In this document: one piece after another, positions 63,269-64,000 of the stretch
Position numbering within the stretch: position 1 is the first letter of the stretch
How the letters are laid out: every line of letters begins with the position of its first letter
NCBI GenBank assembly: GCA_963930655.1
Contig: OZ005607.1
Span: forward strand, 20,658,374-20,722,373
DNA: 64,000 nt
Source: Myrica gale
Taxonomy: Eukaryota; Streptophyta; Magnoliopsida; Fagales; Myricaceae
Reading direction: 5' to 3'
Position numbers and translations under genes: made by a program
Notes under the pieces: generated by a model
Told to the model about the DNA's origin: nothing
What the model saw: only the letters and a program-made list of their open reading frames with translations
The model's database searches: none

Positions 63269-63649
63269 AGTTGGTACGAAAAAAGGGAAGGGAAGGCACA
63301 AATGGTTAAGATAAAAAAAAAGTATGAGAAAAGGGTGTGGACGTCAAAAAGGCAGAGAAAAACTAGGTGAAGAAAAGGGAAAAAGAGGGAGAAGGATTTA
63401 AAGAAATCAAAAAAGATTTATGGAACAGAAATATGGAAGGTGGGGTCAGCCATGCCGATGTAGAAGGAAAAAGGTCCAAGAGTTGGTGAGGCGGCGAAAA
63501 TAAGGAGGAAAGGGAGAAGGACAAAAGGTAGGAGAGAAGGGAGAGAGATAAGGGAGGAGCTCTACCAATAGAGCGGGTTTTTCAAGTAAAACCAATATGA
63601 TTCTCTTGTGGTTTGCAAAGATGTGCTCTCTGGTTATCCACCCTTACTT

Positions 63650-64000
63650 ATTGTTGGGAAAAAAATTCATCACTTTGCTCCTTAAAATCTTCTTCCCTCT
63701 CATTTTCATTAAGCTTAAAAAAAATCCAGAGCCATCTCTGTGGGATCAAAAGTCACCATTGCCTTTTGCAACGTAACAGTGCCAGGACGATAATCCAGTC
63801 TACCCCATTTATTCTATCGCAGTAATATGATTCGACTTTGGATATGGCATCATCCTCATGCCTATCATAACAAATTTGATGGAAAAAAAAAGAGTAGCTA
63901 CCAAAAGTATTGAAATGGAATATTGAAATCTGGAGAATATAATTCAAATAATAAAATCTATCACTTTACTTAATTTTTTTTGTTTAAATGATATATTCAC
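63650..64000. other. Right edge, no gene seen
   Basis: Beyond the LINE. AT-rich, no recognisable domain or repeat end apart from the presumed hAT target duplication at 63647-63654. Confidence 0.5.

Larger units (their letters stand above)
56252..63632 (-). mobile_element. L1-type LINE, nearly full length, defective
   Basis: A perfect 17-bp target duplication GTTATCCACCCTTACTT lies at 56235-56251 and 63633-63649. On the minus strand the element ends in an A-run next to the left copy. Order on the minus strand: ORF1 (DUF4283-like part, CCHC knuckle), endonuclease, reverse transcriptase, zf-RVT-like region, RNase H. It is broken by stops and frameshifts and by a copia fragment at about 59455-60787. 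A 25-base A-run on the plus strand (56299-56323) lies in the 3' UTR. Confidence 0.9.

Overview
This is nuclear DNA from a flowering plant, most likely a woody eudicot: AT-rich intergenic sequence, genes with many short GT-AG introns, and a dense mosaic of plant-type transposons (hAT, CACTA, MULE, LINE, SINE, Ty1/copia, Ty3/gypsy). I cannot name the species. Four genes look intact, all on the minus strand: two paralogous intronless F-box genes (4204-5226 and 20936-21958), a ten-exon leucine-rich-repeat protein gene (34113-38931, 543 aa) and a twelve-exon RuvB-like 1 AAA+ ATPase gene (48939-55025, 458 aa). The two multi-exon models were rebuilt exon by exon; every junction keeps the reading frame.

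1-24 kb: The left edge is the 3' part of a hAT transposon with a broken transposase. F-box gene 1 follows. To its right lies a segment (about 5540-7620) that recurs in part at 10443-10962 and 14945-16170, so the locus carries an old segmental duplication. Its copies hold different insertions: a TRIM-like element, a tRNA-derived SINE, two fragments of one LTR-retrotransposon family in inverted orientation, and a MULE-type foldback element. At one break between the copies sits a 2.8-kb CACTA element (7622-10442) packed with dozens of copies of a GATCGATC-centred palindrome. F-box gene 2 closes this section.

24-34 kb has no recognisable host gene. It is AT-rich and holds several hAT elements with 8-bp target duplications, a triplicated TA-rich repeat and a foldback MITE.

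34-56 kb: the LRR gene, a small GC-rich hAT MITE, a decayed FAR1/MULE-like gene (about 41130-42100), a deleted Ty3/gypsy element with an intact primer-binding site (about 42280-44325), a CYP716-like cytochrome P450 pseudogene (44468-46382) split by a hAT MITE, and then the RuvB-like 1 gene.

56-64 kb is nearly all one 7.4-kb L1-type LINE on the minus strand, bounded by a 17-bp target duplication. It landed in the terminal inverted repeat of a hAT MITE and later took in a copia fragment.

The host genes are not a pathway. The F-box proteins probably act in SCF ubiquitin ligases, RuvB-like 1 in chromatin-remodelling and snoRNP/TOR-related assembly complexes, and the LRR protein resembles PP1-regulator/SDS22-type proteins. 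No undescribed system is proven. The best leads are the palindrome array of the CACTA element, the inverted-LTR structure at 11 kb, and the GC-AG intron in the RuvB-like 1 gene.
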